A DNA stretch of 64,000 nt from the NCBI RefSeq assembly GCF_019397265.1, contig NZ_CP068985.1, positions 5,498,501-5,562,500 of the forward strand, in the 5' to 3' direction. The first letter of the stretch is position 1; each line of letters begins with the position of its first letter. The translations under genes were made by a program, and so were the position numbers. The notes below the pieces were generated by a model, which did not search any database, had not been told where the DNA came from, and worked only from the letters and a program-made list of their open reading frames with translations. Shown one piece after another: positions 33,916 through 42,652 of this stretch. This DNA is from Nonomuraea coxensis DSM 45129. Lineage in GTDB: Bacteria > Actinomycetota > Actinomycetes > Streptosporangiales > Streptosporangiaceae.

Positions 33916-34783
33916 GCGGGCTCATCGGCCCGGGTGGCGGCTCCTGCGGGACCAGCACGTCGCGCAGCAGGTCGCGGGGCGGGCGGCGGCGCCACTCGCG
34001 CGGGTAGCCGAGCGAGACCTCCTCGAAGCGCACCCCGTCGTACCGGGTGACGCGCGGGATGTGCAGATGGCCGTAGATCATCGCGGCGGTCGGGAAGCGC
34101 CGGTGCCAGTCGCGGGTGGCGGTGGTGCCGCACCACTGCGCGAACTCCGGGTACCACAGCACGTCGGTGGGCTCGCGGACGAGCGGGTAGTGGTTGACGA
34201 ACACCAGCGGCGCGCCGTCGCCGGCCGCCGCCGCGAGCCGCCGCTCGGTCTCGGCCACCCGCGCCCGGCACCACGCCTCCCTGCTCGGGTACGGGTCCGG
34301 ATGCAGCAGGTACTCGTCGGTGCACACCACGCCGGTGCCGCGGGCGTACTCCAGGGCCTCCTCCTTCGAGGCGATGCCGGGCGGCAGGAAGGTGTAGTCG
34401 TAGAGCAGGAACAGCGGCACGATCCGCACCGGCCCGCCCGGCCCCTCCCACAGCGGGTAGGGGTCCTCCGGCGTCAGGACGCCCAGCTCTCTGCACATGG
34501 CGACCAGGTGCTCGTAGCGCGCCACGCCCCGCAGCTCGGGCGGGTCGCCGCGCGGCGTCCACAGCTCGTGGTTGCCCGGCGTCCACACCACCCGCTCGAA
34601 GCGGCCCGCGAGCAGCCGCAGCGCCCAGCGGATGTCCTCCAGGGAGTCAGCGACGTCTCCCGCCACCAGCAGCCAGTCTCCGGGCGCGTGCGGTTTCAGC
34701 TCCTGGACGATCGCGCGGTTCTCGGCGTAGGAGACGTGCAGGTCACTGACCGCGAGCAGGCGGCCATCAGGACGGGCGGGCAA
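33908..34783 (-). CDS. Calcineurin-like metallophosphoesterase
   Basis: The product has all metal-binding motifs: DLH (Asp14, His16), GDVADS (Asp43), GNHE (Asn71, His72), a later FVNHYP and GHLH. These bind two metals for phosphoester cleavage; the substrate is unknown. The frame is open to 34819, but GGAAGGAGG lies seven bases before a TTG at 34783 and gives a compact N-terminus right before the first motif, so I choose TTG (291 residues). Confidence 0.9.
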   Translation of the reverse strand: MPARPDGRLLAVSDLHVSYAENRAIVQELKPHAPGDWLLVAGDVADSLEDIRWALRLLAGRFERVVWTPGNHELWTPRGDPPELRGVARYEHLVAMCRELGVLTPEDPYPLWEGPGGPVRIVPLFLLYDYTFLPPGIASKEEALEYARGTGVVCTDEYLLHPDPYPSREAWCRARVAETERRLAAAAGDGAPLVFVNHYPLVREPTDVLWYPEFAQWCGTTATRDWHRRFPTAAMIYGHLHIPRVTRYDGVRFEEVSLGYPREWRRRPPRDLLRDVLVPQEPPPGPMSPLT

Positions 34784-34858
34784 CAGGGGGCCTCCTTCCG
34801 GCTGCCACGAGCATGCCACGCGAAGGCGCCTCTCCCCCAGCCCTCGCCGGTGCGGAGA

Positions 34859-34888
34859 TCCGGCCGGGGCCCGCGGGCCCCGGCCGGA
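34859..34888. terminator. 30-bp perfect palindrome, likely terminator
   Basis: TCCGGCCGGGGCCCG pairs with its exact complement CGGGCCCCGGCCGGA across 34859-34888, with no unpaired spacer in the sequence. It lies 60 bases downstream of the esterase stop on the minus strand, upstream of the phosphoesterase gene, and probably ends the esterase transcript. Confidence 0.65.
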
Positions 34889-34948
34889 GGCGGCGTAATA
34901 ACGGGCCGCTCCGCAGCAGCTCCCGGCCGTTCCTGCGGATCCGGTACG

Positions 34949-35917
34949 TCATGCGCGCAGCCAGGTCCGCAGCGCGCCGGTGGCCAGGGCCATCGCGGCT
35001 CTGGCGGCGTTGGTGTCGCGCAGCGCGTCGAGCATGAGGAAGTCGTGCAGCATCCCGGCCAGCCGGACCGCGGTCACGTCGACGCCGGCCGCGCGCAGCC
35101 GCGCCGCGTACGCCTCGCCCTCGTCCCGCAGCACGTCGGCCTCGCCGTTGAGGACGATCGCGGGCGGCAGGCCGCGCAGCTCCTCGTCCCTGGCCCGCAG
35201 CGGCGAGGCGTGGCTCTCGGCCCGCTGCCCGGCGTCGGTCGTGTACTGGTCCCAGAACCACTTCATGCCGTCGCGGTTGAGGTAGTAGCCGGTCGCGAAC
35301 CGGTGGTAGGACTCGGTGTCGAAGCTCGCGTCGGTGACCGGGTAGAACAGCGCCTGGCCGCGCAGCCGCACGTCGCCGCGTTCCTTGGCCATGAGGGCCA
35401 GCACGGCGGCCATGTTGCCGCCGACCGAGTCGCCGGCGACGGCCATCCGCCCGGCGTCGAGGCCCTTCTCGCCGCCGTGCTCCGTCACCCACCGGGCGGT
35501 GGCGTAGTTCTGCTCGATCTGGGTGGGGTACTTCGCCTCGGGCGCGCGGTCGTACTCGGGGAAGACCACAGCCGCCTCGCAGCGCACGGCGAGCTCGCGT
35601 ACCAGCCGGTCGTGGGTGTGCGCCGAGCCGAGCACCCAGCCCGCGCCGTGGATGTAGAGGATCACCGGCAGGGTCCCCGTGGCACCCTTGGGCCTGACCA
35701 CGCGCACCGGCACCATCCCGGTCGGGCCGCCCTGGACCTGGATCCACTCCTCGTCGATCTCCGGCTTGGGCACGCCGGCCCCTGACTGGAGCTTCTCCAG
35801 CAGCTCGCGGCCGTGCTCGGGCGGCACCTCGTAGACGAAGGGCGGCTCGGAGGTCGCCTCGGCGAACTCCCGCGCCGCCTGCTCCAGCACGACCTTCCCG
35901 CTGAGCGTCGTGGACAC
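34949..35917 (-). CDS. Alpha/beta hydrolase of the hormone-sensitive lipase (HSL) type
   Basis: The 322-residue protein has HGAGW at 90-94, a variant of the HSL-family HGGG oxyanion motif, and a GDSVG nucleophile elbow with Ser164. A catalytic Asp lies in the GEADVLRDEG segment and the His in LHDFLML. It should cleave short or branched esters in the cytosol. GGAGG upstream supports the GTG start. It lies 86 bases downstream of the ABC importer operon on the same strand and may be expressed with it. Confidence 0.9.
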   Translation of the reverse strand: MSTTLSGKVVLEQAAREFAEATSEPPFVYEVPPEHGRELLEKLQSGAGVPKPEIDEEWIQVQGGPTGMVPVRVVRPKGATGTLPVILYIHGAGWVLGSAHTHDRLVRELAVRCEAAVVFPEYDRAPEAKYPTQIEQNYATARWVTEHGGEKGLDAGRMAVAGDSVGGNMAAVLALMAKERGDVRLRGQALFYPVTDASFDTESYHRFATGYYLNRDGMKWFWDQYTTDAGQRAESHASPLRARDEELRGLPPAIVLNGEADVLRDEGEAYAARLRAAGVDVTAVRLAGMLHDFLMLDALRDTNAARAAMALATGALRTWLRA

Positions 35918-36003
35918 CGGCGACCTCCAGGCTCTCGTGTGCGCCTGGGATGGTTGTGCCTCGGCCTCCCTCCAGGAACCCGCCAGGAACCGTCAATTCC
36001 CGC

Positions 36004-36768
36004 TCAAGAGCCGCTCTCGCGCCGCAGCTCGTGCGCCAGCTCCTCCAGCTCCGCCCCGCCCGCCATGAGCGCGGTCAGCTCCTGCGGGGTGATGTCCGCC
36101 TTGGCGTACTGGCCCATGCTGGTGCCCCGGTTGAGCAGCAGGAACCGGTCGCCCACCGGGTGGGCGTGGTGCGGGTTGTGGGTGATGAAGACCACGGCGA
36201 GCCCCCGGTCACGGGCGCGGGCGATGTAGCGCAGCACCACCCCGGCCTGCTTGACGCCGAGCGCCGAGGTCGGCTCGTCGAGGATCAGCACGCGGGCGCC
36301 GAAGTGCACGGCCCGCGCGATCGCCACCGACTGCCGCTCCCCGCCGGACAGCGTGCCGACCGGCTGGTCCACGTCGCGGATGTCGATGCCCATGGCCCGC
36401 AGCTCCTCGCGGGCCACCCGGCGGGCCCTCGCCACGTCGAAGGCGAGGCCCCTGCGCGGCTCGGAGCCGAGGAAGAAGTTGCGCCACACCGACATCAGCG
36501 GGATCATCGCCAGGTCCTGGTAGACGGTGGCGATGCCGCGGTCGAGCGCGTCGCGCGGGCTCGACAGGCGCACCTCCCGGCCGTCCACGAGCAGGGCTCC
36601 GGTGTCGTGCTGGTGCACGCCGGCCAGGATCTTGATGAGCGTCGACTTGCCGGCGCCGTTGTCGCCGAGCACGCACAGCACCTCCCCGGCCGCCACGCCC
36701 ATCGACACCTCGCGCAGCGCCAGCACCGAGCCGAACGTCTTGCCGATGCCGCGGGTCTCCAGGATCAA
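36004..36768 (-). CDS. ABC sugar importer, ATP-binding subunit (single nucleotide-binding domain)
   Basis: The 254-residue protein has Walker A GDNGAGKST (35-43), the signature LSGGE (140-144), Walker B LILDEP (161-166) and an H-loop His in FITHNPHHAH. It resembles the first half of RbsA/XylG-type ATPases but has only one nucleotide-binding domain, so it should work as a homodimer. The start is a TTG overlapping the permease stop (TTGA), with GGAGG upstream. It powers the neighbouring permease and binding protein. Confidence 0.92.
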   Translation of the reverse strand: MILETRGIGKTFGSVLALREVSMGVAAGEVLCVLGDNGAGKSTLIKILAGVHQHDTGALLVDGREVRLSSPRDALDRGIATVYQDLAMIPLMSVWRNFFLGSEPRRGLAFDVARARRVAREELRAMGIDIRDVDQPVGTLSGGERQSVAIARAVHFGARVLILDEPTSALGVKQAGVVLRYIARARDRGLAVVFITHNPHHAHPVGDRFLLLNRGTSMGQYAKADITPQELTALMAGGAELEELAHELRRESGS

Positions 36769-37820
36769 TGCCGCACCTCCTCGGCGTAGCGGCGGACCAG
36801 CCGGTTGGCCAGCGTGGCCAGCAGCAGCATCGCGCCCAGGAAGAACTTGAACCAGTCGGCGTCCCAGCCGAGGAAGACGATGCCCTTGTCGGCCATGCCG
36901 AAGATGACCGCGCCGATGGCGGCGCCGACGGCGGAGCCGTACCCGCCGGTGAGCAGGCAGCCGCCGATGACGGCCGCGATGATGTAGATGAACTCCTGGC
37001 CGATGCCGATGTTGGCCTGGACCGAGGTGTAGCGCAGCGCCAGGATCGAGCCGACCAGCCAGGCGGCGAACGCCGTCGTCATGAACAGCGCGATCTTCGT
37101 CCGCGCGGCCGGCACGCCGACCGCGCGCGCCGCCCGCTCGTCGCCGCCCACCGCGAAGATCCAGTTGCCCGCCCTGGAGCGCATGAGCACCCACGTCGCG
37201 ACCGCCGTCACCAGCAGCCACCACAGGATCGCGACCCGGAACGAGGTGCCGCCGACGTCGAAGGTCCCGGCCAGCAGGGCGCTCGCGCCGTCGTACCCGT
37301 CGGCCCTGCGCAGCCCGCCGACCTGGACGGTGCCGGTGATGGCCTTGGTGACGCCGAGGTTGACGCCCTGCAGCATGAGGAACGTGCCGAGCGTGACGAT
37401 GAAGCTGGGCAGCCGGGTGCGGGTCACGATCAGCCCGTTGGCGAACCCGACGGCCAGCGCCACCGCCAGCCCGGCCAGCATGGCGAGCCACACGTCGAGC
37501 CCGAACCGGGTGGCCAGCGTGACCAGGATGAGGCCGCTGGTGCCGGTCAGGACGCCCGCCGACAGGTCGAACTCGCCGCCGATCATCAGCAGCGCGACCG
37601 CGACCGCCATGATGCCGAGGGTGGCGGCCGGGTCGAGCCAGTTCGCGACGCCCGCCGGCGAGCGGAACACCGGCGACTGGGCGGCGAAGAACGCGAACAC
37701 GAGCACCGCGCCGACCGCCGCGCCCAGCTCGGGCCGGATGAGCAGGCGGCGGGGCAGGCCGACGCGGGCGATCCGCTCGTCGGCGGCCACCTCCGTCCCT
37801 GGCGCCGTCCCCGAGCTCAT
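36765..37820 (-). CDS. ABC sugar importer, permease subunit (RbsC/FrcC type)
   Basis: The 351-residue permease has about ten hydrophobic segments and the BPD_transp_2 pattern, with GGEFDLSAGVLTG and LPSFIVTLGTFLMLQG and the VGGDERAARAVGVPAARTK coupling loop. It should import a pentose, hexose or polyol with the adjacent ATPase and binding protein. It overlaps both neighbours by four bases, which makes a tightly coupled operon. Confidence 0.93.
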   Translation of the reverse strand: MSSGTAPGTEVAADERIARVGLPRRLLIRPELGAAVGAVLVFAFFAAQSPVFRSPAGVANWLDPAATLGIMAVAVALLMIGGEFDLSAGVLTGTSGLILVTLATRFGLDVWLAMLAGLAVALAVGFANGLIVTRTRLPSFIVTLGTFLMLQGVNLGVTKAITGTVQVGGLRRADGYDGASALLAGTFDVGGTSFRVAILWWLLVTAVATWVLMRSRAGNWIFAVGGDERAARAVGVPAARTKIALFMTTAFAAWLVGSILALRYTSVQANIGIGQEFIYIIAAVIGGCLLTGGYGSAVGAAIGAVIFGMADKGIVFLGWDADWFKFFLGAMLLLATLANRLVRRYAEEVRH

Positions 37821-38794
37821 CTGGTGCCCGCCTCCGCCAGCTTGGCGACCTGGTCGGCGTTGTCCTTGGTGACGAAGCCGGGCCCGGTGTTGACCGGCAG
37901 GCCGCCGCCCACGGTGTTGAGGTTGGTGGTGTAGAGGCGCAGGAACGTGATGGGCAGGTAGCCCTGGAGGTACTGCTGCTGGTCCACGGCGAACAGGACC
38001 TCGCCGGCCTTGATCGCGTCCACGACGTCGGCCGACAGGTCGAACGTCGCCACCTTGGCCGCCGACCCCGAGTCCCTGACGGCGTCCCTGGCGGCCACGG
38101 CGACCGCCGGGTTGAGCGCCAGCACGCCGTTGACCTGCTTGTCCGACTGGAGCTTGGCGGTGACCTTGGACGTCACGTCGGCCAGGTTGCCGATGTCCAC
38201 CTGGAGCCGTTCGACGGCGCCGCCGAGGGTCTCCTCGGCACCCTTGCAGCGCTGGTCGAGGCCGACGTTGCCGGCCTCGTGGATGACGCACAGCAGCTTG
38301 GTGACGCCGGCCGCCTTGAGCTGCTCGCCCGCGCCGCGCCCGGCCACGTCCTCGGACTGCCCGACGTGGGTGAGGGCGCCGAACGCCTTGGAGGAGCCGG
38401 CCCCCGAGTTGATGGTCACCACGGGGATCTTCGCGGTGACGGCCTTGCCGATCGCCTCCTTCAGCGCGTCGGGGTTGGCCATGGAGACGACGATGCCGTC
38501 CACCTTCTCGGCGACGGCCTGGTCGATGAGCTGGGACTGCTTGGCCGGGTCGCCGTCGCCCTGGTAGGTGACGGTCACGCCGTACTGCTTGCCGGCGGCC
38601 TCGGCGCCGTTCTTGACCACGTCCCAGAAGGCGTCGCCGGCGGCGCCGTGGGTGATCACGGCGTACTTGCCGCCGCCGGGGGCCGCGGGTTCGGCAGCGG
38701 GGGCGCTGCTCTGCGCGCTCGGCCCGTCCGGCGACGAGCAGCCGGTGAGGGTGAGGGCGGCTAAGAGTGCCAGCACGATCGGGGTACGTCTCAC
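37817..38794 (-). CDS. Sugar-binding lipoprotein of the ABC importer (RbsB type)
   Basis: The 325-residue protein has a lipoprotein signal (LTLTGCSS, lipobox Cys at about 19), a Ser/Ala/Pro linker and a Peripla_BP_4 domain. Characteristic segments are DAVKAA-like repeats, VVSMANPDALKEAI, VGQSEDVAGRGAGEQL and VDQQQYLQGYLPI. It captures the sugar outside the cell. GGAGG six bases before the GTG sets the start. It is the first gene of the importer operon and is divergent from a TetR gene 119 bases away. Confidence 0.93.
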   Translation of the reverse strand: MRRTPIVLALLAALTLTGCSSPDGPSAQSSAPAAEPAAPGGGKYAVITHGAAGDAFWDVVKNGAEAAGKQYGVTVTYQGDGDPAKQSQLIDQAVAEKVDGIVVSMANPDALKEAIGKAVTAKIPVVTINSGAGSSKAFGALTHVGQSEDVAGRGAGEQLKAAGVTKLLCVIHEAGNVGLDQRCKGAEETLGGAVERLQVDIGNLADVTSKVTAKLQSDKQVNGVLALNPAVAVAARDAVRDSGSAAKVATFDLSADVVDAIKAGEVLFAVDQQQYLQGYLPITFLRLYTTNLNTVGGGLPVNTGPGFVTKDNADQVAKLAEAGTR

Positions 38795-38875
38795 AGGGAC
38801 ACCTCCAGGACCAACAGGCTTGGCCTGGTTCTACCCCATGGTCAACGTGTCGTATAGACATAAGGACACACGTAC

Positions 38876-38906
38876 TTGCAGAACGGAAGACTACGTTCCC
38901 TATAAT
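38876..38906 (+). promoter_or_regulatory. Consensus promoter of the TetR gene with internal inverted repeat
   Basis: TTGCAG (38876-38881) and a perfect TATAAT (38901-38906) are separated by 19 bases. GAACG-N8-CGTTC at 38881-38898 lies between them and could be the operator. The start point would fall at the ATG at 38914, so the mRNA is probably leaderless. Confidence 0.6.
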
Positions 38907-38913
38907 GGCACAC

Positions 38914-39552
38914 ATGACCAGCGCACCCATGAGCGGCCGTAAGGCACAGGCCGCGCGGAACGACGAGCTCATCCTCCAGGCGGCGCGGGCCGTCTTCACC
39001 GCCGACCCGGGCGCCCCCATCGCGGCCGTGGCCGAGAGGGCGGGCGTCGGCATCAGCGCGCTCTACCGCCGTTACCCCAGCAAGGAGGCCCTGCTGCAGA
39101 AGCTCTGCGGCGACGGGCTGAAGCTCTACATCGAGGTGACCGAGCGGGCGCTGGCCGAGGAGGGCGACCCGTGGGAGGCGTTCGCCGGCTACCTGCGCGG
39201 CATCGTCGACGCCGACACCAACTCACTGACGATCAAGCTGGCCGGGACCTTCCAGCCGACGGAGGAGCTGGGCCACTACGCGATGCGGGCGAGCGCCCTG
39301 GCCACCGAGATCCACCGGCGCACGGTGGAGGCGGGCGTGCTGCGCCCCGACCTCACCACCGCCGACATCGCGCTGCTGCTGGAGCAGATCGCCTCCATCC
39401 GGGTGGGCGACGAGCGGCGCATCTCCGAACTGCGCCACCGCCACCTCGCCCTGATGATGGACGCACTGCGCCTGCCGCCCGCCCGCCGCGAGCTGCCCGG
39501 CCCCGCGGTCACCGACGAGGAGCTGTCCTCCCGCTGGTGGACCGGCTCCTGA
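38914..39552 (+). CDS. TetR family transcriptional regulator
   Basis: The 212-residue protein has a TetR helix-turn-helix (IAAVAERAGVGISALYRRYPSKEALL, about 33-58, shown in part) and a helical ligand domain. No ribosome site precedes ATGs at 38905 or 38914. The second fits a leaderless start about eight bases after TATAAT. It is divergent from the sugar importer operon, which makes it the likely regulator, although sugar importers are more often under LacI or ROK control. Confidence 0.9.
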   Translation: MTSAPMSGRKAQAARNDELILQAARAVFTADPGAPIAAVAERAGVGISALYRRYPSKEALLQKLCGDGLKLYIEVTERALAEEGDPWEAFAGYLRGIVDADTNSLTIKLAGTFQPTEELGHYAMRASALATEIHRRTVEAGVLRPDLTTADIALLLEQIASIRVGDERRISELRHRHLALMMDALRLPPARRELPGPAVTDEELSSRWWTGS

Positions 39553-39553
39553 C

Positions 39554-40375
39554 TCAGACCTCGCCGTCGAGGTGGCGGGCGAGCGCGACCGTACGGCGGG
39601 CGCGGGCGAGCACCGGCACGTCCACGAAACGGCCGTCCGGCAGCGCCACCGCGCCGAGCCCCGCCCGCTCGGCCCGCTCGGCCGCCTCGACGATCTCCAG
39701 CGCCCGCGCGAGCTCCTCCTCCCCCGGCCGGAAGGCCCGCCGGATCACCGGGATCTGCCGGGGGTGGATCGCGGTCCTGCCGAACAGGCCCATCGCGCGC
39801 CCGGCCCGGCAGGAGGCGGCGAGCCCCTCCTCGTCCCTGACGTCGGGGTAGACCGACATCGGCACCGGCGGCAGCCCGGCCGCCGCCGCGGCGAGCACCG
39901 CCTGCAGCCGCAGGTGGTTCATGGCGGCCTCGTCGGTCATCGACAGCTCGGCGGAGAGGTCCTGCTCGCCGAGCGCGATCCCGGCCACGGCCGGATGGGC
40001 GGCGACGGCCGCCGCCCGCAGGATCCCGGCCGCCGACTCCAGCAGCGGGTACGCCCGCCCGTCCGCGACCCCGTCGAGCACGGCGGGGTCCTCGACCTTC
40101 GGCAGCCGTACGCCGTCGGCCAGGTCGCCGACCGCCTCCAGGTCCGCCCGGCCCCGCGCGGTGGCGAGGTCGTTGACCCGGACGTGCACGGCGGCGGCGC
40201 TCGCGGGCCGCTCGCGCAGGTAGGCGACGGCGTTGGCGCGGGCCTCGTCCTTACGGGCGGGCACGACCGCGTCCTCCAGGTCGATGATGACGACGTCGGC
40301 CCCGGACGCGACCGCCTTGGCGAACCGCTCAGGCCGGTCGCCGGGGACGTACAGCCAGGTCACCGGCGGGATCAT
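39554..40375 (-). CDS. HpcH/HpaI-type CoA-ester lyase (CitE-like)
   Basis: The 273-residue protein is a TIM-barrel lyase of the CitE/malyl-CoA/citramalyl-CoA group. It has the N-terminal LYVPGDRPERF, the metal-binding VVIIDLEDAVVPARK, ALGEQDLSAEL and GRTAIHPRQIPVI. It cleaves or forms 3-hydroxyacyl-CoA carbon bonds with Mg2+. Its ATG overlaps the CoA-transferase stop by four bases, which suggests the transferase makes its CoA ester. It ends one base from the convergent TetR gene. Confidence 0.92.
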   Translation of the reverse strand: MIPPVTWLYVPGDRPERFAKAVASGADVVIIDLEDAVVPARKDEARANAVAYLRERPASAAAVHVRVNDLATARGRADLEAVGDLADGVRLPKVEDPAVLDGVADGRAYPLLESAAGILRAAAVAAHPAVAGIALGEQDLSAELSMTDEAAMNHLRLQAVLAAAAAGLPPVPMSVYPDVRDEEGLAASCRAGRAMGLFGRTAIHPRQIPVIRRAFRPGEEELARALEIVEAAERAERAGLGAVALPDGRFVDVPVLARARRTVALARHLDGEV

Positions 40376-41559
40376 GCGATCACCCCGGCCTCGCGCAGCT
40401 CGGCGACGCGCTCGCGGGAGTAGTCGAGCTCGCCCAGCACCTCGTCGGTGTCCCTGCCGAGCGGTCTCCCGGGCCAGCGGATCTCGCCAGGCGTGTCCGA
40501 GAGCCGGAACAGCACGTTCTGCATGGTGACGGTCCCCAATTCCTCGTCGGGCAGCTCGACGAACGTGCCGAGCGCCTTGTACTGCGGGTCCTCCGCGATG
40601 TCGGTGACGTCGTAGATGGGCGCGACCGCGGCCTGCGCCTCCTCGAAGCGGGCGATGACCTCGGCGGCGTCGCGTTCGGCGATCCAGGAGGCGACGGCCT
40701 CGTCCAGCTCGTCCACGTGCTGGACGCGGCCCTGCCCGGTGGCGAACCACGGCTGCTCGACCAGGTCGGGCCGGCCGACGAGGGCGACGACGCGCTCGGC
40801 GATCGGCTGGGCGCTGGTGGAGATCGCCAGCCAGCGGCCGTCGCGGGTGCGGTAGGTGTTGCGGGGGGCGTTGCTGCTGGAGCGGTTGCCGGTGCGCCGC
40901 GGCACCACCCCGAGCGCCTTGTACGCCGTCATCTGCGGCCCCAGCAGGCCCATGATCGGCTCGATGATGGCCAGGTCGATCACCTGGCCGCGCCCCGTGC
41001 GCTCGCGGGCGTGCAGGGCGAGCATGACCGCGTACGACATGGCGAGGCCCGCGATGCCGTCGGCGAGGGCCAGGGGCGGCAGCGTGGGCGGGCCGTCGGG
41101 CAGGCCGGTCATGGCCGCGAACCCGCTCATGGCCTCCGCCAGCGTGCCGAACCCCGGCTGCCGCGCCATCGGCCCGTGCTGCCCGAACCCGGTCATCCTG
41201 GCCACGATCAGGCGGGGGTTGAGCTTCATCAGGTCGTCGGGGTCGAGGCCCCAGCGTTCGAGGGTGCCGGGGCGGAAGTTCTCGATGAGCACGTCGGAGC
41301 GCTCGCACAGGCGGCGCAGGATCTCCTGGCCCTCGGCGCACGACAGGTCGACGGCGGCGGTGCGCTTGTTGCGGGCGAGCGTCTTCCACCACAGGCCGAC
41401 GCCGCCGGCCGAGGCGCCGTGGCCGCGGGACGGGTCGCCGCGCCGGGGGTGCTCGATCTTGATCACGTCGGCGCCGAAGTCGCCGAGCATCATCGCGGCG
41501 GAGGGACCGGCGAACAACGTCGCCGCGTCGATGATCCGCAGGTCGCCGAGGATCGTCAT
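40372..41559 (-). CDS. CaiB/BaiF-type (family III) CoA-transferase
   Basis: The 395-residue product has the family III features: an N-terminal RIIDAATLFAGPSAAMMLGDFGAD, ENFRPGTLERWG, and the likely catalytic Asp in PLALADGIAGL. It moves CoA between carboxylic acids. Together with the overlapping lyase it forms an acid-activation and cleavage module. The gap to the divergent GntR gene is AT-rich (about 41560-41600) and contains a TTGACC -35-like element for this operon. Confidence 0.92.
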   Translation of the reverse strand: MTILGDLRIIDAATLFAGPSAAMMLGDFGADVIKIEHPRRGDPSRGHGASAGGVGLWWKTLARNKRTAAVDLSCAEGQEILRRLCERSDVLIENFRPGTLERWGLDPDDLMKLNPRLIVARMTGFGQHGPMARQPGFGTLAEAMSGFAAMTGLPDGPPTLPPLALADGIAGLAMSYAVMLALHARERTGRGQVIDLAIIEPIMGLLGPQMTAYKALGVVPRRTGNRSSSNAPRNTYRTRDGRWLAISTSAQPIAERVVALVGRPDLVEQPWFATGQGRVQHVDELDEAVASWIAERDAAEVIARFEEAQAAVAPIYDVTDIAEDPQYKALGTFVELPDEELGTVTMQNVLFRLSDTPGEIRWPGRPLGRDTDEVLGELDYSRERVAELREAGVIA

Positions 41560-41624
41560 GGATGTAAGTTATAAGAAATATGTCATAGGTCAATTCGACG
41601 AGAACGTGCGGGACACTGGACGAC

Positions 41625-42278
41625 ATGTCAGCGCTGGAGCCGCGGCCCCCTGTGAGCAAGGCCGAATACGTCTACAACACGCTGCTCGACGACATCCGCA
41701 ACGCGCGCATCCCCGGCGGCACCGCGCTGCGCGCCGGCGAGGTGGCCAGGCGGCTCGGCGTGTCCGTCACGCCCGTGCGGGAGGCGCTGCGCAGGCTGGA
41801 GAAGGACCGCCTGATCAGATACGAGGCGCACCACGGGGCGACGGTCGTCGACCTCGGCGAGGAGGCGCTGGCGGAGTACTACGGACTGCGCGCCGTCGTC
41901 GAAGGGCTCGGCGCCCGGCTGGCCGCCGCCCGCGTCACGGCCGGTGAGCTGGCCGAGCTGCGCGAGCTGCACGCCGCCATGGTCGAGGACGCCGCGCGCG
42001 GCCGCAACGACCGCCTGGGCGAGCAGAGCCTCCGCTTCCACCTGCGCATCGTGGACATCGGCGGGCCCGCGTTCCTGGGCGCGCACGCGCGGGCGGTGCG
42101 CAACAGCGTCCCCGTGCCGGCGGAGGCGTCGCTGTGGCTGGCCCGCGATCAGGTCCAGGCGCAGCTCGACGCGCACGAGGGCATCCTGGCGGCCCTGGCG
42201 TCGGGCGACGGCGACGCGGCCGAGCGCGTCATGATCGAGCACGTCCGCCACGCCGGCGCCTTCCGCGCCCGCACCTGA
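41625..42278 (+). CDS. GntR family regulator, FCD subfamily
   Basis: The 217-residue protein has an N-terminal winged helix (EVARRLGVSVTPVREALRRL, about 39-58) and an FCD helical domain with an SLRFHLRIVDIGG metal/ligand segment. It is divergent from the CoA-transferase/lyase operon, 65 bases away, and probably represses it until an organic acid or acyl-CoA binds. No clear palindrome was found in the AT-rich gap. No strong ribosome site precedes the ATG. Confidence 0.9.
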   Translation: MSALEPRPPVSKAEYVYNTLLDDIRNARIPGGTALRAGEVARRLGVSVTPVREALRRLEKDRLIRYEAHHGATVVDLGEEALAEYYGLRAVVEGLGARLAAARVTAGELAELRELHAAMVEDAARGRNDRLGEQSLRFHLRIVDIGGPAFLGAHARAVRNSVPVPAEASLWLARDQVQAQLDAHEGILAALASGDGDAAERVMIEHVRHAGAFRART

Positions 42279-42363
42279 CCCGCCCTGTTGCAACGGGGTG
42301 GGCACGATGCCACTCTGATGCTCCCGCACCGCACGCACACGTCGATCGGGAAGGGCCCCAACC

Positions 42364-42652
42364 GTGGCGGACACGTGGATCCTGCATCCCGACTACCGGA
42401 CTCCCCCGGTCCCCACCGGCGCAGGCATCGCCCCCGGCCCCTGGCGGCACCCCGAGGGCGGCCACATCATGAACGGCACCTACCAGCGCCCCCTCCCCGA
42501 CCGGCGGGTCGAGGTCGTCACCGTCTGGTACGGCTACCCGGGCGCCGCTGTCGGTGCGCGGCCTCACCCTGGGCTATCCGCCGCACGAGACCGCCGAGCG
42601 CATCGCCGTCTCGGCCGCGACCGGGACGCACCCGGTAACGTCGGGGCCATGA
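42364..42652 (+). pseudogene. Frameshifted remnant of an unidentified small protein gene
   Basis: A GTG at 42364 opens a protein-like frame of about 60 residues, with HPDYRTPPVPTGAG and DRRVEVVTVWYGYPGA. Protein-like sequence then continues in the next frame from 42542, with SVRGLTLGYPPHETAERIA, to a TGA at 42650-42652. That stop overlaps the next ATG (ATGA), as in a normal operon. A one-base shift near 42540 would restore one gene of about 96 codons. I do not recognise the family. A sequencing error is possible. Confidence 0.55.

Noticed and set aside
34813..35037. A 74-codon Arg-rich frame across the phosphoesterase/esterase gap
   Set aside because: It spans a perfect palindromic terminator and the esterase 3' end and lacks a ribosome site.
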